Shown: positions 27,541 to 36,536, counted from the first letter of the stretch. The stretch is DNA of 64,000 nucleotides from Dialister hominis (GCF_007164725.1 NZ_AP019697.1:1523501-1587500), one strand, 5' to 3'. The notes: generated by a model not told the origin, from the letters alone. Program-made: numbers and translations.

Positions 27541-28049
27541 CAGATCCGCGGAGCCTGTGCGCCCTGATTCCACTGCGGAGCTTCAGGAGCGGCCTGTGGT
27601 TCAGGCTGAGGTGTCAGGGAATCCTGGGAAACACTGACATTGCTCGGCGCGCAGAGATAGATTTTGTCGGAAATGCGGTCCAGACGGCCGTCAAGCGCAT
27701 ACATGACGCCCTGTACGAAGTCTACGATTCTTTCTGCTTCGTCGTCATCTGTCTTTTCGATGTTCATGACAACAGGACGCATGGCTTTCAGATGGTCAGC
27801 GATTTTTTCAGCATCTGCGTATTCCTTAGGGGAAACGACGACCATGGTATATGGTTTGGATGTCTGGCGGACCGGTACTCCTGCGCGGCCTACGCTGCTG
27901 CGTACAGCCTGAGATCTCGGCGGTACAGGAGCGGATGGATTGACAGGAGAAGCAGGCATGCCTTCTTCTTCCATGCCCTCTTCTTCATCTAATTCTTCAT
28001 CATCATCGTTGTCAACAAAATTACCTTTGAACTTGTCCAGTAAACTCAT
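27540..28049 (-). CDS. sepF: Cell division protein SepF
   Basis: A 169-aa FtsZ membrane anchor. The N-terminal amphipathic helix MSLLDKFKGNF precedes an acidic linker (DDDEELDEEEGMEEEG). The SepF core (about 65-145) has the expected SPKEYADAEKIADHLKAMRPVVMNIEKTDDDEAERIVDFVQGVMYAL. A Pro/Gln/Ala-rich tail follows. I take the second of two close ATG codons because GAGGAG lies eight bases upstream of it. Confidence 0.93.
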   Translation of the reverse strand: MSLLDKFKGNFVDNDDDEELDEEEGMEEEGMPASPVNPSAPVPPRSQAVRSSVGRAGVPVRQTSKPYTMVVVSPKEYADAEKIADHLKAMRPVVMNIEKTDDDEAERIVDFVQGVMYALDGRLDRISDKIYLCAPSNVSVSQDSLTPQPEPQAAPEAPQWNQGAQAPRI

Positions 28050-28063
28050 AATCATTTCTCCTC

Positions 28064-28750
28064 TCAGTGGTATTGCCGGGCTCCGAATATAGCGGTGCCT
28101 ATGCGCACCATTGTTGCCCCTTCTTCAATGGCTATTTCAAAATCGTTCGTCATGCCCATGGACAGTATCGTGATCTGTCCTTCAGGAAATTCCTTTTTCA
28201 TTTCAGTCCATAGCCTGCGGCCTTCCCGGAATACGGGGCGCGTCTTTTCAGGTTCTTCATTCGGCGCCATACACATCAGGCCTTTCACGCGCACATGCGT
28301 GCACGCTTTGGCCGCCTCCACGGCGTTTTTGAATTCTTCCGGGGAGAACCCATACTTGCTCTCCTCTCCGGAAATATTGAATTCCAGAAAAACGTCTTGC
28401 ACCTTTCCCGCGCTTTCCGCTTTCTTGTCGATTTCCTTCAAGATCTCTTCCGAGTCACAGGACTGGATGAGATCCGCACAGGCTACGGCTTTTTTTACTT
28501 TGTTCTTTTGCAAATGTCCCTGTAAATTCCAGACGACAGGAGCTGACAGAGACCTTCTCTTCTCTTCCATTTCCTGCACTCGGTTCTCGCCCACCTGGGT
28601 AACGCCCAGACGGATGGCTTCTTCCATATCCTCCAGCGGATGGAACTTCGTCACAGCAACAAGCGTGACTTCCTGTCCGTAGGGAGATCTCCTTTCAGCC
28701 TCCGCGATGCGGGCTCTTACCTGGGCTAATCTTTCTTCTATTTCTGACAT
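28064..28750 (-). CDS. yggS: YggS/PLPBP family pyridoxal-phosphate homeostasis protein
   Basis: A 228-aa single-domain PLP-binding TIM barrel. The PLP lysine is in TLVAVTKFHP; other landmarks are GENRVQEMEEKR, HLQKNKVKKAV and LSMGMTNDFEIAIEEGATMVRIGTA (phosphate-binding end). It is the first gene of the yggS-sepF-sepF2-proC-ylmH-divIVA-speE unit. Confidence 0.94.
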   Translation of the reverse strand: MSEIEERLAQVRARIAEAERRSPYGQEVTLVAVTKFHPLEDMEEAIRLGVTQVGENRVQEMEEKRRSLSAPVVWNLQGHLQKNKVKKAVACADLIQSCDSEEILKEIDKKAESAGKVQDVFLEFNISGEESKYGFSPEEFKNAVEAAKACTHVRVKGLMCMAPNEEPEKTRPVFREGRRLWTEMKKEFPEGQITILSMGMTNDFEIAIEEGATMVRIGTAIFGARQYH

Positions 28751-28821
28751 AGCCCCGCCTTCTTTACAGAATTTTTCAGCATATCCGTCCCGTACTTTTG
28801 CAGATAGATATACTTGTAAAT

Positions 28822-28827
28822 ATTATA
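28822..28827 (-). promoter_or_regulatory. Extended -10 promoter of the yggS-sepF operon
   Basis: TGCTATAAT on the minus strand (TATAAT at 28822-28827), with no good -35. The gap 28828-29033 is otherwise AT-rich and holds no gene. Confidence 0.55.
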
Positions 28828-29033
28828 GCACAGATATTTTTTGAGAAAAATAGTAAAACAACATAAATATTGGCGTTTTCACATGTATTCATAATTAATT
28901 TATCTTATGAAAAAGCTCGTTTTCTTCGGTTTTTTCAAAACTATTTTCTCTTGTTCCCCACTTCTTTCTTCCGAGGCGGTCAATTTTGGGTCACAGCCTC
29001 CCCTAAACTTTGTTTCTGCCCGTTTTTCATGCA

Positions 29034-29074
29034 TAAAAAAGGCCGGTGCCATCGGAGGCGGCCGGCCTTTTCTT
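29034..29074 (-). terminator. Terminator of Phe T-box operon
   Basis: AAAGGCCGG/CCGGCCTTT stem with T-run on the minus strand. Confidence 0.85.
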
Positions 29075-29132
29075 TTCGTTTGAATCTGTTTGATTCCTGT
29101 ATGCCTTTTTATTTCTTTAGGATATCCCTATT

Positions 29133-30130
29133 TCAGACAAGTTTTGCCTTAGCTTTAAGAGCGTCAGGAATCTGAATTCCAAGGGTCTCTGCATCCTTCT
29201 TATTTTATTGATGACAGTGTCATATTCCTTCTGGTGGCGGATCGGTGCATCTGCCGGCTTCACTTTGCCGTCGAGGATGTCGGCAGCCAGTTCGCCTGTC
29301 TCAAGGCCGAGCTTGTAGTAATCCACGGAAAGAGCGGCAAGGGCTCCGTCTTTGGCCATGATGTCAGCACCGGCAATGACCGGAATCTTGCGGGCATCCT
29401 TCACTTTGACAAGGGCAGGGATGGCAGAGGCGATCGTATTGTCAGTCGGCGTGTAGATGAGATCGACCTGGCCGGCAAGGGATTCAGCGGTCTGCTGAAT
29501 GTCGTTCACGTTATTGACGGTCTTTTCGACGACATTAAGGCCATTTGCTTTGCAGTAGTCCTTCACCATGTTTGCCTGGATTTCACTGTTCACTTCGCTG
29601 GAGCAGTAGATGAGCCCGATGTTCTTAGCATTCGGGACGAGCTCTCTGGCAAGATCCATCTGTGCATCGATTGATGCGAGGTCGCTGACGCCCGTCACGT
29701 TTCCGCCTGGCTTTTCATCGCTCTTGACGAGCTTGGCCGAGGTGTAGTCGGTAATGGCCGTCCTTACGATCGGGATGTCCTTGATCTCATTGGCAGCCGC
29801 CTGCGCAGCCGGGGTCGCAATGGCGCAGATCAGATTCGGCTTCGAGTCCTTGAAATGGGAAACGATGGTCTTCAGATTGGACTGGTCGCCCTGCGCGTTC
29901 TGCTGATCGACGACGATCTTGTCAGGGCCGTAGCCGCGTTTGGCAAGGCCGTCGATGAAGCCCTTATTGGCCTAATCCAGCGAGCCGTGCTGGACAATCT
30001 GGACGACGCCGATCTTGATCTTTCCTGCGTCAGAGCCTGCGCTCTTTGGCGCCTGCCCGCCGCATCCTCCGTATATGAGTGCTGAAGCCGTTAGAACTGC
30101 GGCAATGCCTGCTTTCATCCATTTTTTCAT
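29133..30130 (-). pseudogene. ABC transporter substrate-binding lipoprotein (TrpX-type), disrupted
   Basis: Reading through its faults gives a full ABC_sub_bind (PF04392) protein of about 330 residues. A lipoprotein-like signal (MKKWMKAGIAAVLTASALI, then YGGC) precedes KIGVVQIVQHGSLD. A TAG at 29972-29974 stands where CAG (Gln) is expected, and the frame continues cleanly as ANKGFIDGLAKRGYGPDK through NVTGVSDLASID. Near the end a 5-bp tandem duplication (TTATT twice at 29200-29209) shifts the frame; removing one copy restores KKDAETLGIQIPDALKAKAK and a stop at 29133. The family binds amino acids such as Trp. It lies behind a phenylalanine T-box, suggesting aromatic amino acid uptake, but no permease or ATPase gene follows. 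Confidence 0.9.
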
Positions 30131-30159
30131 GATGCTTCTCCTCTCCTGCTGTCCTTCTA

Positions 30160-30945
30160 TCATCCGATATACTTCTGTTCCATATTCTTCATCGTGCCGT
30201 TCGTTTCAAGCTCTGCCAGGAAGAAATTGACGTAGTTCAGGAATTCCTGATCGCCCTTCTGCATGAGAGCGCCGAAACGGTTCTTTGTGAACGGCTGGTT
30301 CACGAGCGGATCGGCCAGACGGGAATCCATCTTCGCATATTTCTTCGCTTCCATTGTTTCCGTGATCATGATGTCTGCTTTTCCTTCAGCGATAAGACCG
30401 GGGATTTCCGCATTCTGTTCATGAATGATGAGCGTGGCTTTCGGAAGGTATGCTTTGGCGAACTTTTCATTCGTTCCGCCCGGATTGACCATGACCTTCA
30501 CTTCCGGCCTGTTAATGTCGGGAATGGATTTGTACTTCCCTGCATCGCCCTTCCTGCAGAGGATCGTCTTGCCGAAGAGGAGGTAGCCGTCCGACATGGA
30601 CATGACGCGTTCCCTGTCGAAGGTCCTTGTGATGCCGCAGAGAGCCAGGTCGAATTTCCCTGCCTCTGTATCGGCTGTCAGTGTCTTCCAGGTCGTGGGG
30701 ACGTATTCGACCTTCACGTGGAGGGAATCGGCAAGCCTTTCAGCAAGCTCGGCATCGAAGCCCTCGTATTTCCCTGTTTCCTTATCCTTGTAGGACATCG
30801 GACGGTAATCCCCGGTCGTCCCTACGCGGATCGTCCCTCTTGCCGTAATGTCTTCCAGATGCGCTGCGAGCGCTTCCATGCTTCCTCCCAATACCATGCC
30901 AGCTGCCATGACAGCTGCTGCTCCGTATTTCATCCATTTCTTCAT
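30160..30945 (-). CDS. Periplasmic binding-fold protein, PheC (cyclohexadienyl dehydratase)-like
   Basis: A 261-aa secreted protein (signal peptide ending near MEALAAH) of the type-2 binding-protein fold. The pattern GTIRVGTTGDYRPMSYKD, KFDLALCGITRTFDRERV, KVMVNPGGTNEKFAKAYLPKA and KADIMITETMEAKKYA follows cyclohexadienyl dehydratase PheC, a periplasmic enzyme making phenylpyruvate or phenylalanine, more closely than ordinary amino-acid receptors. The T-box upstream has a UUC (Phe) specifier, which fits a role in Phe supply. It could still be a Phe receptor of a transporter; the next gene is a broken ABC receptor. I put the enzyme slightly ahead. Confidence 0.7.
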   Translation of the reverse strand: MKKWMKYGAAAVMAAGMVLGGSMEALAAHLEDITARGTIRVGTTGDYRPMSYKDKETGKYEGFDAELAERLADSLHVKVEYVPTTWKTLTADTEAGKFDLALCGITRTFDRERVMSMSDGYLLFGKTILCRKGDAGKYKSIPDINRPEVKVMVNPGGTNEKFAKAYLPKATLIIHEQNAEIPGLIAEGKADIMITETMEAKKYAKMDSRLADPLVNQPFTKNRFGALMQKGDQEFLNYVNFFLAELETNGTMKNMEQKYIG

Positions 30946-30994
30946 GATATTTCCTCCTGCTCTTCCTCTCCGGTCATCCGGAACTCCATGCGGT

Positions 30995-31300
30995 CCAATA
31001 AAAAATCCCCTGCTTCAAAACAAGCAGGGGACGACGGAATCCGCCGCGGTACCACCCAAGTTATCTGATAAACACAAAAGGGTGGTACCCAAGGGACGGA
31101 AGTTCCGTGGTACCACCCTACTCGATCAGATCGACTCTCGATCCTGTAACGCGGATCACTCCGGCCGCTCCTACTCGACTTTCAGCGCGGCAGTTCGGGA
31201 AAGAACTTCCTTATTTTCTGGTTTCCGGCTCGCACCATCCGCCGGATCTCTGAGAAGCACTCCAATAAGTACTTTTTTCCGTCAATACTATTCCTGTATT
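30995..31300 (-). promoter_or_regulatory. Phenylalanine T-box leader with two antiterminator modules
   Basis: Stem I has an AGTA loop-E strand, CTTATT pairing with AATAAG, and then GAAG-UUC, placing specifier UUC (Phe) at 31203-31205. The distal-loop motif GGTGCGAGCC is present. Two T-box sequences follow in order: GGGTGGTACCACGG (31105-31119), with a hairpin ending GGTACCACCCTTTTG, and GGGTGGTACCGCGG (31043-31056), with a strong terminator (TCCCCTGCTT paired, T6) at 31001-31031. Uncharged tRNA-Phe should switch on the PheC-like operon. Confidence 0.88.
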
Positions 31301-31306
31301 GTGTAC

Positions 31307-31335
31307 ATTTTAGCCATTTCAGAAAAACTTGTCAA
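31307..31335 (-). promoter_or_regulatory. Promoter of Phe T-box operon
   Basis: TTGACA, 17-base spacer, TAAAAT on the minus strand. Confidence 0.85.
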
Positions 31336-31347
31336 GAAAAATTTCAA

Positions 31348-31389
31348 TATAAAAAGAGCCATGAAAACGGAAAGTTCTCACAGCTCTTT
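31348..31389 (-). terminator. Terminator of RND efflux operon
   Basis: AAAGAGC/GCTCTTT outer stem with extra inner pairing and a T-run on the minus strand. Confidence 0.8.
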
Positions 31390-31396
31390 CATATCT

Positions 31397-34300
31397 TTAT
31401 TTTTCCCCTTTCGGTATTTTCACTCCGTAGATCTGGCTGTAGAGCGCAGGCACGAAGAGAAGCCCGATGGCGGTGGCAAGAAGAAGCCCGCCGACAAAGG
31501 AGACGGCAAGCGGCCGCCAGAAGGGGTTCGTAATGAGAGGCACGAAGCCAAGGACGTCGGTCACCGAGGAAAGCATGATCGGACGGAAGCGGAGCACGGC
31601 CGATTTCACGACGGCATCATACGGCGTAAGCCCTGCTTCGAGGTGCTGCCGGATCTGGTCCAGAAGGATGATGCTGTTCCGGATGACCATGCCCGAAAGG
31701 GCAATCATGCCGATGATGGCAACGAATCCTATCGGCTGCCTTGTGATAAGGAGCGTCAAAATCGCCCCGATGAGACCGAACGGCCCGGTCACGATGGCGA
31801 TGATGAGCTTGGGTATCGTCCCCAGCTCGAAGATGAGGACCATAAGAACGAAGAAGATCATGATCGGCACGGCCTGGAAGATGTACTTCATCGACTTGTC
31901 GCTCCATTCGGCGGATCCGTCTTTTTCAAGCGTGTATCCGTCGGGGAGGCTTGCCTTGAAGGAAGCGAAGTCGTCATTGTAGAGTTCCTGCATGAGGGAG
32001 TCTGCCATGACGCCGTCCTTGCAGTCAGCGCGGAGCGTGATCGTAGGCTTCAGGTCTCTTCTCCAGATGGTGCTGATTTCATTCTCATAGGAAATATCGG
32101 CAAACTGCCCGAGAGGCACGTAGCGTCCGTTTCCTACATGGACCGGCATGGAGGAAAGGTCGGGCAGCTGGGCCGCATTCTTTCCTTCGAGCTTGAAGGA
32201 AATCGGGACGAGCTGGTCGCCCTGGTACGATTCAGCGACCTTGTAGCCGGAAAGCTTCGAGTACAGGTCGAGCGATACGGCATAGTTGTCGATGCCGAGC
32301 TCGCGGACGCGGTCCTGATTGATTTTCAGCTTGATGGAAGGCATTTCTTCCGGCCAGTCAAGGCTTGCATTCACGATGTCCGGATTCTTCCTCATGATGT
32401 CGAGCGCTTTGCCGGCAAGCTCGGCTGTCTTCTTATTGTCCTCGCCGATCAGGCGGAACATGACAGGGTAATCGGATGGCGGGCCGGTCGTGATGAGCCT
32501 TGTATGCGCGCGGGCATCCGGATACTTGTCAGCGATGAACTGGTCGAGCTCGCTTCTGACATCGTCCCTGACGTCGTTTCCTGTCGTGACGATGATCATC
32601 TGCCCGTGGCCGTCTTCCGGTGCTGACGGATCAAAGAGAAGGATGAAACGGGGCGCGGAGTCTCCAACATAGGTCGAGAAGGACTCGATGCGCTTGTCCC
32701 CGTACAGGTTGTCTGCAATGCCTGCCATGACGCGCTTCGTTTCCTCGATGGAGGCGCCGGAGGGCAGATTCACGTCCAGGATGATTTCCGGACGTTTGGA
32801 GTTCGGGAAGAATTCCTGATTGACGGAGGGAAGGCACATCATGGTGACGGCAAAGAGAGCAAAGGTGCCGACGATGACAGATTTCCTGTACCTGATGCTT
32901 CCCTTGATGAGTCTGTCAAAGATCTGGTACGACTTCTCGCCGATCTTTTCCTTGATGCCCTTCTTCTTTTCCTTGGCGCGTTCTTCCTTCGATTTCACGC
33001 GGATGAATTTATAGCCGAGAACCGGTGAAACGAAGATGGAGGCCAGCCAGGAAATCAGGAGTGTCGAGCCGATGACCCAGAAGAAGGAGGAGGTATATTC
33101 GGCAGTCTGTCCCTGGGCAAGGCCGACAGGGATGAAGCCGGCGGCCGTGATGAGCGTACCGGCCAGCATAGGCTTCGCGCAGCCTTTGTAGGCCGCTTCT
33201 GCCGCTGCCATGCGGTCCATGCCCTCTTCGAGCTTGACCTGCATCATTTCGATGACGATGATCGCATCATCGACAAGAAGGCCCAGTGACACGATGAGGG
33301 ATCCCAAAGATACGAGGTGAAGGTCGATCCCCTGCCATTTCATGAAAATGAAGGAGCCACAGACGACGACCGGGATGCAGAGGGCAAGAACGATGCCGCT
33401 CCAGAATCCGAGGGAAAGGAAGGAAGCTGCCATGACGATGATGATGGCTTCCAGCAAAGATTCCGTGAAATCGTGGATGGAATTATTGACGACCTTCGGC
33501 TGATCGGCGACGAGGCTGATTGTCATGCCGGCCGGGACTTCCTTCTGCGCTTTTTCGATTTCCGCATTCAGATGCTCGCCAAGCGTGAGGTTGTTTCCCC
33601 CATCTCTCATGGAAACGGCAATGCCGATCGCCGGTTTCCCGTCAAAGTAGAAGAGGGACGTTTCCGGGGTCGTATAGCTCTGCGTGATCTTGGCGATGTC
33701 GCCTAAATGGAACGATCTCTCGCCGACATGGATCGGCAGATTTTCGAGCGATTCAACGCTTCCAAGAAGCCCGTCGACGCGGATGGCCACATTTCTTGTG
33801 GACGTATGGATCATGCCCGAGGGCATCATCGCGGACTGTTGGGAAATCATTGTGAATACATCCGTCGGGCTCAAGCCGAACGTAGCGAGCTTGTTCTGGT
33901 CCATCTCGATGTAAATATTCTGTTCCTGCACGCCAAGAAGCTCGACCTTCTGCACGTCTTCCACGGACGTCAGACGGCGGCGGATTTTTTCAGCGTATTT
34001 TCTTTTTTCTTCATAGGAGAAATCGTCTCCTGTGACAGCATAAATCGAGCCGTACACATCATCGAAACGGTCGTCGATGAAAGGCCCCACGACGCCGGCC
34101 GGAAGGCTTCCCCATTCATCTTCGACGAGGTTCCTCATCTCATGCCAGCGTGTCTGTATGTCTTCCTTGGGCACATCGTCCTTGAGGTCGACATAGATGA
34201 CCGTCTTGCCGTCATGCGTGAAAGACCTTAGGTAATCGAGCCCCTTCACGTCCTGCAGCGTCTTCTCGAGGGGATCGGTCACCTGCTCGGTGATCTGCTC

Positions 34301-34477
34301 TGCCGATGCGCCCGGCCAGGCCGCTGTTACGACGGCTTCGCGGATGGTGAAGGCAGGATCCTCGCTTCTCCCCAGAGAGAAGTAAGACATGATCCCTCCC
34401 AAGAGGATGAAAAAGATGAAGAAATAGACAATCTGCTTGTGCTTGATCGCCCATTCCGCCAGATTGATCTGCTTCAT
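31397..34477 (-). CDS. RND-family efflux pump, inner-membrane subunit
   Basis: A 1026-aa proton-driven exporter of the AcrB/MexF/HAE superfamily. One N-terminal helix, a large periplasmic loop, six helices, a second loop, and six more helices are visible. The transmembrane relay Asp pair lies in VSLGLLVDDAIIVIEMM. Other motifs are AAWPGASAEQITEQVTDPLE and GMVIRNSIILLDQIR. It overlaps the adaptor gene by four bases. Pumps of this sub-branch, with short adaptors and a TetR regulator, export drugs or toxic small molecules; no outer-membrane channel gene is adjacent, so it must use one from elsewhere. Confidence 0.93.
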   Translation of the reverse strand: MKQINLAEWAIKHKQIVYFFIFFILLGGIMSYFSLGRSEDPAFTIREAVVTAAWPGASAEQITEQVTDPLEKTLQDVKGLDYLRSFTHDGKTVIYVDLKDDVPKEDIQTRWHEMRNLVEDEWGSLPAGVVGPFIDDRFDDVYGSIYAVTGDDFSYEEKRKYAEKIRRRLTSVEDVQKVELLGVQEQNIYIEMDQNKLATFGLSPTDVFTMISQQSAMMPSGMIHTSTRNVAIRVDGLLGSVESLENLPIHVGERSFHLGDIAKITQSYTTPETSLFYFDGKPAIGIAVSMRDGGNNLTLGEHLNAEIEKAQKEVPAGMTISLVADQPKVVNNSIHDFTESLLEAIIIVMAASFLSLGFWSGIVLALCIPVVVCGSFIFMKWQGIDLHLVSLGSLIVSLGLLVDDAIIVIEMMQVKLEEGMDRMAAAEAAYKGCAKPMLAGTLITAAGFIPVGLAQGQTAEYTSSFFWVIGSTLLISWLASIFVSPVLGYKFIRVKSKEERAKEKKKGIKEKIGEKSYQIFDRLIKGSIRYRKSVIVGTFALFAVTMMCLPSVNQEFFPNSKRPEIILDVNLPSGASIEETKRVMAGIADNLYGDKRIESFSTYVGDSAPRFILLFDPSAPEDGHGQMIIVTTGNDVRDDVRSELDQFIADKYPDARAHTRLITTGPPSDYPVMFRLIGEDNKKTAELAGKALDIMRKNPDIVNASLDWPEEMPSIKLKINQDRVRELGIDNYAVSLDLYSKLSGYKVAESYQGDQLVPISFKLEGKNAAQLPDLSSMPVHVGNGRYVPLGQFADISYENEISTIWRRDLKPTITLRADCKDGVMADSLMQELYNDDFASFKASLPDGYTLEKDGSAEWSDKSMKYIFQAVPIMIFFVLMVLIFELGTIPKLIIAIVTGPFGLIGAILTLLITRQPIGFVAIIGMIALSGMVIRNSIILLDQIRQHLEAGLTPYDAVVKSAVLRFRPIMLSSVTDVLGFVPLITNPFWRPLAVSFVGGLLLATAIGLLFVPALYSQIYGVKIPKGEK

Positions 34478-35538
34478 ACGCGTACCTCTTCATCCTCACT
34501 CAGGCGGGCGACGCCGGCTGTCACGACGCGGTCTCCTTTCTTAAGACCCGAGGTGATTTCGACGGCATCCTTGCCGTAGCGTCCCGTTTCTACCTTCTGG
34601 AGATGCGCCTTGCCGTCACGGATAACCCAGACGGAAGGAGAGGCCTGCTGGGAAGCCATGGCCGAAAGCGGCACCATGAATCCCCTTGCGCTGTCAGGAT
34701 CGGTGAATTTCACCTGTGCTGTCATGCCGACGACAACATCCTGCGGCGGGTTTTCAAGCGTGACTTTGGCATCATAAGTGCTTGTCACCGCATTCGGCGC
34801 TGCCGCCACTTCCCTGACCTTGCCCGCTACTTTGACCCCCGGAAGTGCCCAGAAGGTCACTTCGCAGGGCATGCCGACCGAGTAGAGCCCGTACTGTTTT
34901 TCTGTAAGAGAAATATACACGTCCAGCTTGGAGTCGTCGATGATCGTAACGACCGGCGTACCAGCGGCAACGACCTGCCCGACTTCATACAGTGTCGTCC
35001 CCACGATGCCGTCACGATCGGCGACAAGCGTCGTGAAGCCCAGATTGTTTTCTGCGCGCGAAAGAGCCGCCTCGGCTGACCGGTACTGCGTCAGCGCAAG
35101 GTCGTAGCTGTTCCTTGTCTGGTCCATGGCCAGATCGGAAATCGCATTGGCAGCATGGAGCTTTTCATACCTTGCCAGTGTCGACTGCGCAAGCTTCAGG
35201 GAAGCCCCTGCCGCATCAAGCGACGATCTGGCTGCTGCCGCCTGCTCTTCTGCATCCTTCGAATCGACACTGAAGAGTTCCTGTCCGGCCGTCACGCGCT
35301 CCCCGCTTGTGACATAGCGCTGCATGATTCGCCCGCCTGTCTGGAAAGCAAGCGGAGACTCGAAGAATCCGTGCACGGTGCCGGAGAATGTATCCTTCGC
35401 ATCCTTTGCGTCTTCTCCGATGACGATCGTCTTCACGAGCGGCGCAGACGGTCCTTTATTGACGGCCTTTCCACATCCCGTCAGTGAAAGCGACATGCCA
35501 AGCATCACGGCTGCCGCTATTCCTGCCCATCGTTTCAT
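34474..35538 (-). CDS. RND efflux periplasmic adaptor (membrane fusion lipoprotein)
   Basis: A 354-aa lipoprotein. The signal MKRWAGIAAAVMLGMSLSL ends in the lipobox LTGC. A biotinyl-lipoyl-like domain (GGRIMQRYVTSGERVTAGQELFSVD) is split by a short alpha-hairpin, then beta-barrel and membrane-proximal domains (to about 350). It links the pump to an outer-membrane channel. It sits between the TetR gene and the pump gene in one operon. Confidence 0.93.
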   Translation of the reverse strand: MKRWAGIAAAVMLGMSLSLTGCGKAVNKGPSAPLVKTIVIGEDAKDAKDTFSGTVHGFFESPLAFQTGGRIMQRYVTSGERVTAGQELFSVDSKDAEEQAAAARSSLDAAGASLKLAQSTLARYEKLHAANAISDLAMDQTRNSYDLALTQYRSAEAALSRAENNLGFTTLVADRDGIVGTTLYEVGQVVAAGTPVVTIIDDSKLDVYISLTEKQYGLYSVGMPCEVTFWALPGVKVAGKVREVAAAPNAVTSTYDAKVTLENPPQDVVVGMTAQVKFTDPDSARGFMVPLSAMASQQASPSVWVIRDGKAHLQKVETGRYGKDAVEITSGLKKGDRVVTAGVARLSEDEEVRV

Positions 35539-35570
35539 ACCCTTTTCCCCTTTTCAAATGCGGCCTTCCC

Positions 35571-36353
35571 TCAGCCGATTTCCTTATTCTTGATCCCGTT
35601 CATCAATACATCGAATGCCTGATGCATGTAAGAGTCTTCCGTGATTTCTTCCTTCACGGAGAAGCGCTTCTTGATTTCATTCATGAGGTAGTAGTAAGCG
35701 ACCATGCCTGCCCAGGAAATACAGACTTCCGTAGGCTTTAAGTCCTTTCTGAAGCATCCTTCCTCAATGCCTTCGGTCAGGGCGCCCCTGAGGACGACGA
35801 GAACCATGGCGAAGCGTTCCTTCCCGATCGATGCGAAAACGTCGGTCGGGTGAATCATTTCCCAGGAAAAGATGCGGAGAATGTAGGGATGCTCCTTCAT
35901 CAGACGGTAGAAGAAGCGGGAGTACATTTCCATGATTTCCATCGGCGTATGGTCGCCATGGGCCGCCTGCTCCACGAAGTCGACGAGAAGGGCGCTCCCC
36001 TTCTGAAGAATCGCAGAATAGAGCTCTCTCTTGCCTCCGAAGTAGTAGGAAATCGCCGCGCTGTTCACCCCGGCTTCCTTTCCTATGTCGCGGATGGAAA
36101 CGTCCGAATAGCCCTTCAGCGCAAAGAGGCGGATCGCTGCGTTCTCGATCTGCTCGCGGCGCTTCGGTTCCTGCTGTGCCATATCTTCGGGGAAAAGTGT
36201 CTTGTACATGTTTTCCTTCGAGCCATAGTAGTAGGATACGGTAGAAACGCTGACGCCCGCTTCCCGGCTGATATCCCGAAGCGTTGTGCCGCTGTATCCC
36301 TTCTCGCGGAAAATCTGAATGGCAGCTTTCCTGATCAGTTCTTTCTTTGTCAT
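35571..36353 (-). CDS. TetR-family regulator with two tandem HTH domains
   Basis: A 260-aa repressor. Unusually, two TetR_N DNA-binding domains stand in a row: residues about 5-50 (IQIFREKGYSGTTLRDISREAGVSVSTVSYYYGSKENMY) and about 68-113 (IRLFALKGYSDVSIRDIGKEAGVNSAAISYYFGGKRELY). One ligand-binding domain of about 140 residues follows. It is the first gene ahead of the RND adaptor and pump (33-base gap), so it probably controls its own operon. GGGGG precedes the start. Near the TATAAT at about 36400, ATTTAC and GTAAAT are inverted about 20 bases apart, a candidate operator. Confidence 0.88.
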   Translation of the reverse strand: MTKKELIRKAAIQIFREKGYSGTTLRDISREAGVSVSTVSYYYGSKENMYKTLFPEDMAQQEPKRREQIENAAIRLFALKGYSDVSIRDIGKEAGVNSAAISYYFGGKRELYSAILQKGSALLVDFVEQAAHGDHTPMEIMEMYSRFFYRLMKEHPYILRIFSWEMIHPTDVFASIGKERFAMVLVVLRGALTEGIEEGCFRKDLKPTEVCISWAGMVAYYYLMNEIKKRFSVKEEITEDSYMHQAFDVLMNGIKNKEIG

Positions 36354-36493
36354 GCCATGTCCCCCTGTTATTGTGGATTCTAAGATGATTTACTCTTATT
36401 ATAATACGTTAGAATGGTAAATTAAAGCTAAACGATTAAACTGTTCGAATTCGCAACGTTCGATGGGATTCCATGAGATATACGCATATGAAA

Positions 36494-36536
36494 AAGGGGC
36501 TGCAGAAATGATTTCACATTTTTACAGCTCCTTTTG
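36494..36536 (-). terminator. Terminator-like hairpin between truA and the TetR gene
   Basis: AAAAGGAGCTG/CAGCCCCTTTT stem with long loop and T-run on the minus strand. It is about 175 bases past the truA stop and is the only terminator seen for the ecf-truA unit. Confidence 0.6.
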
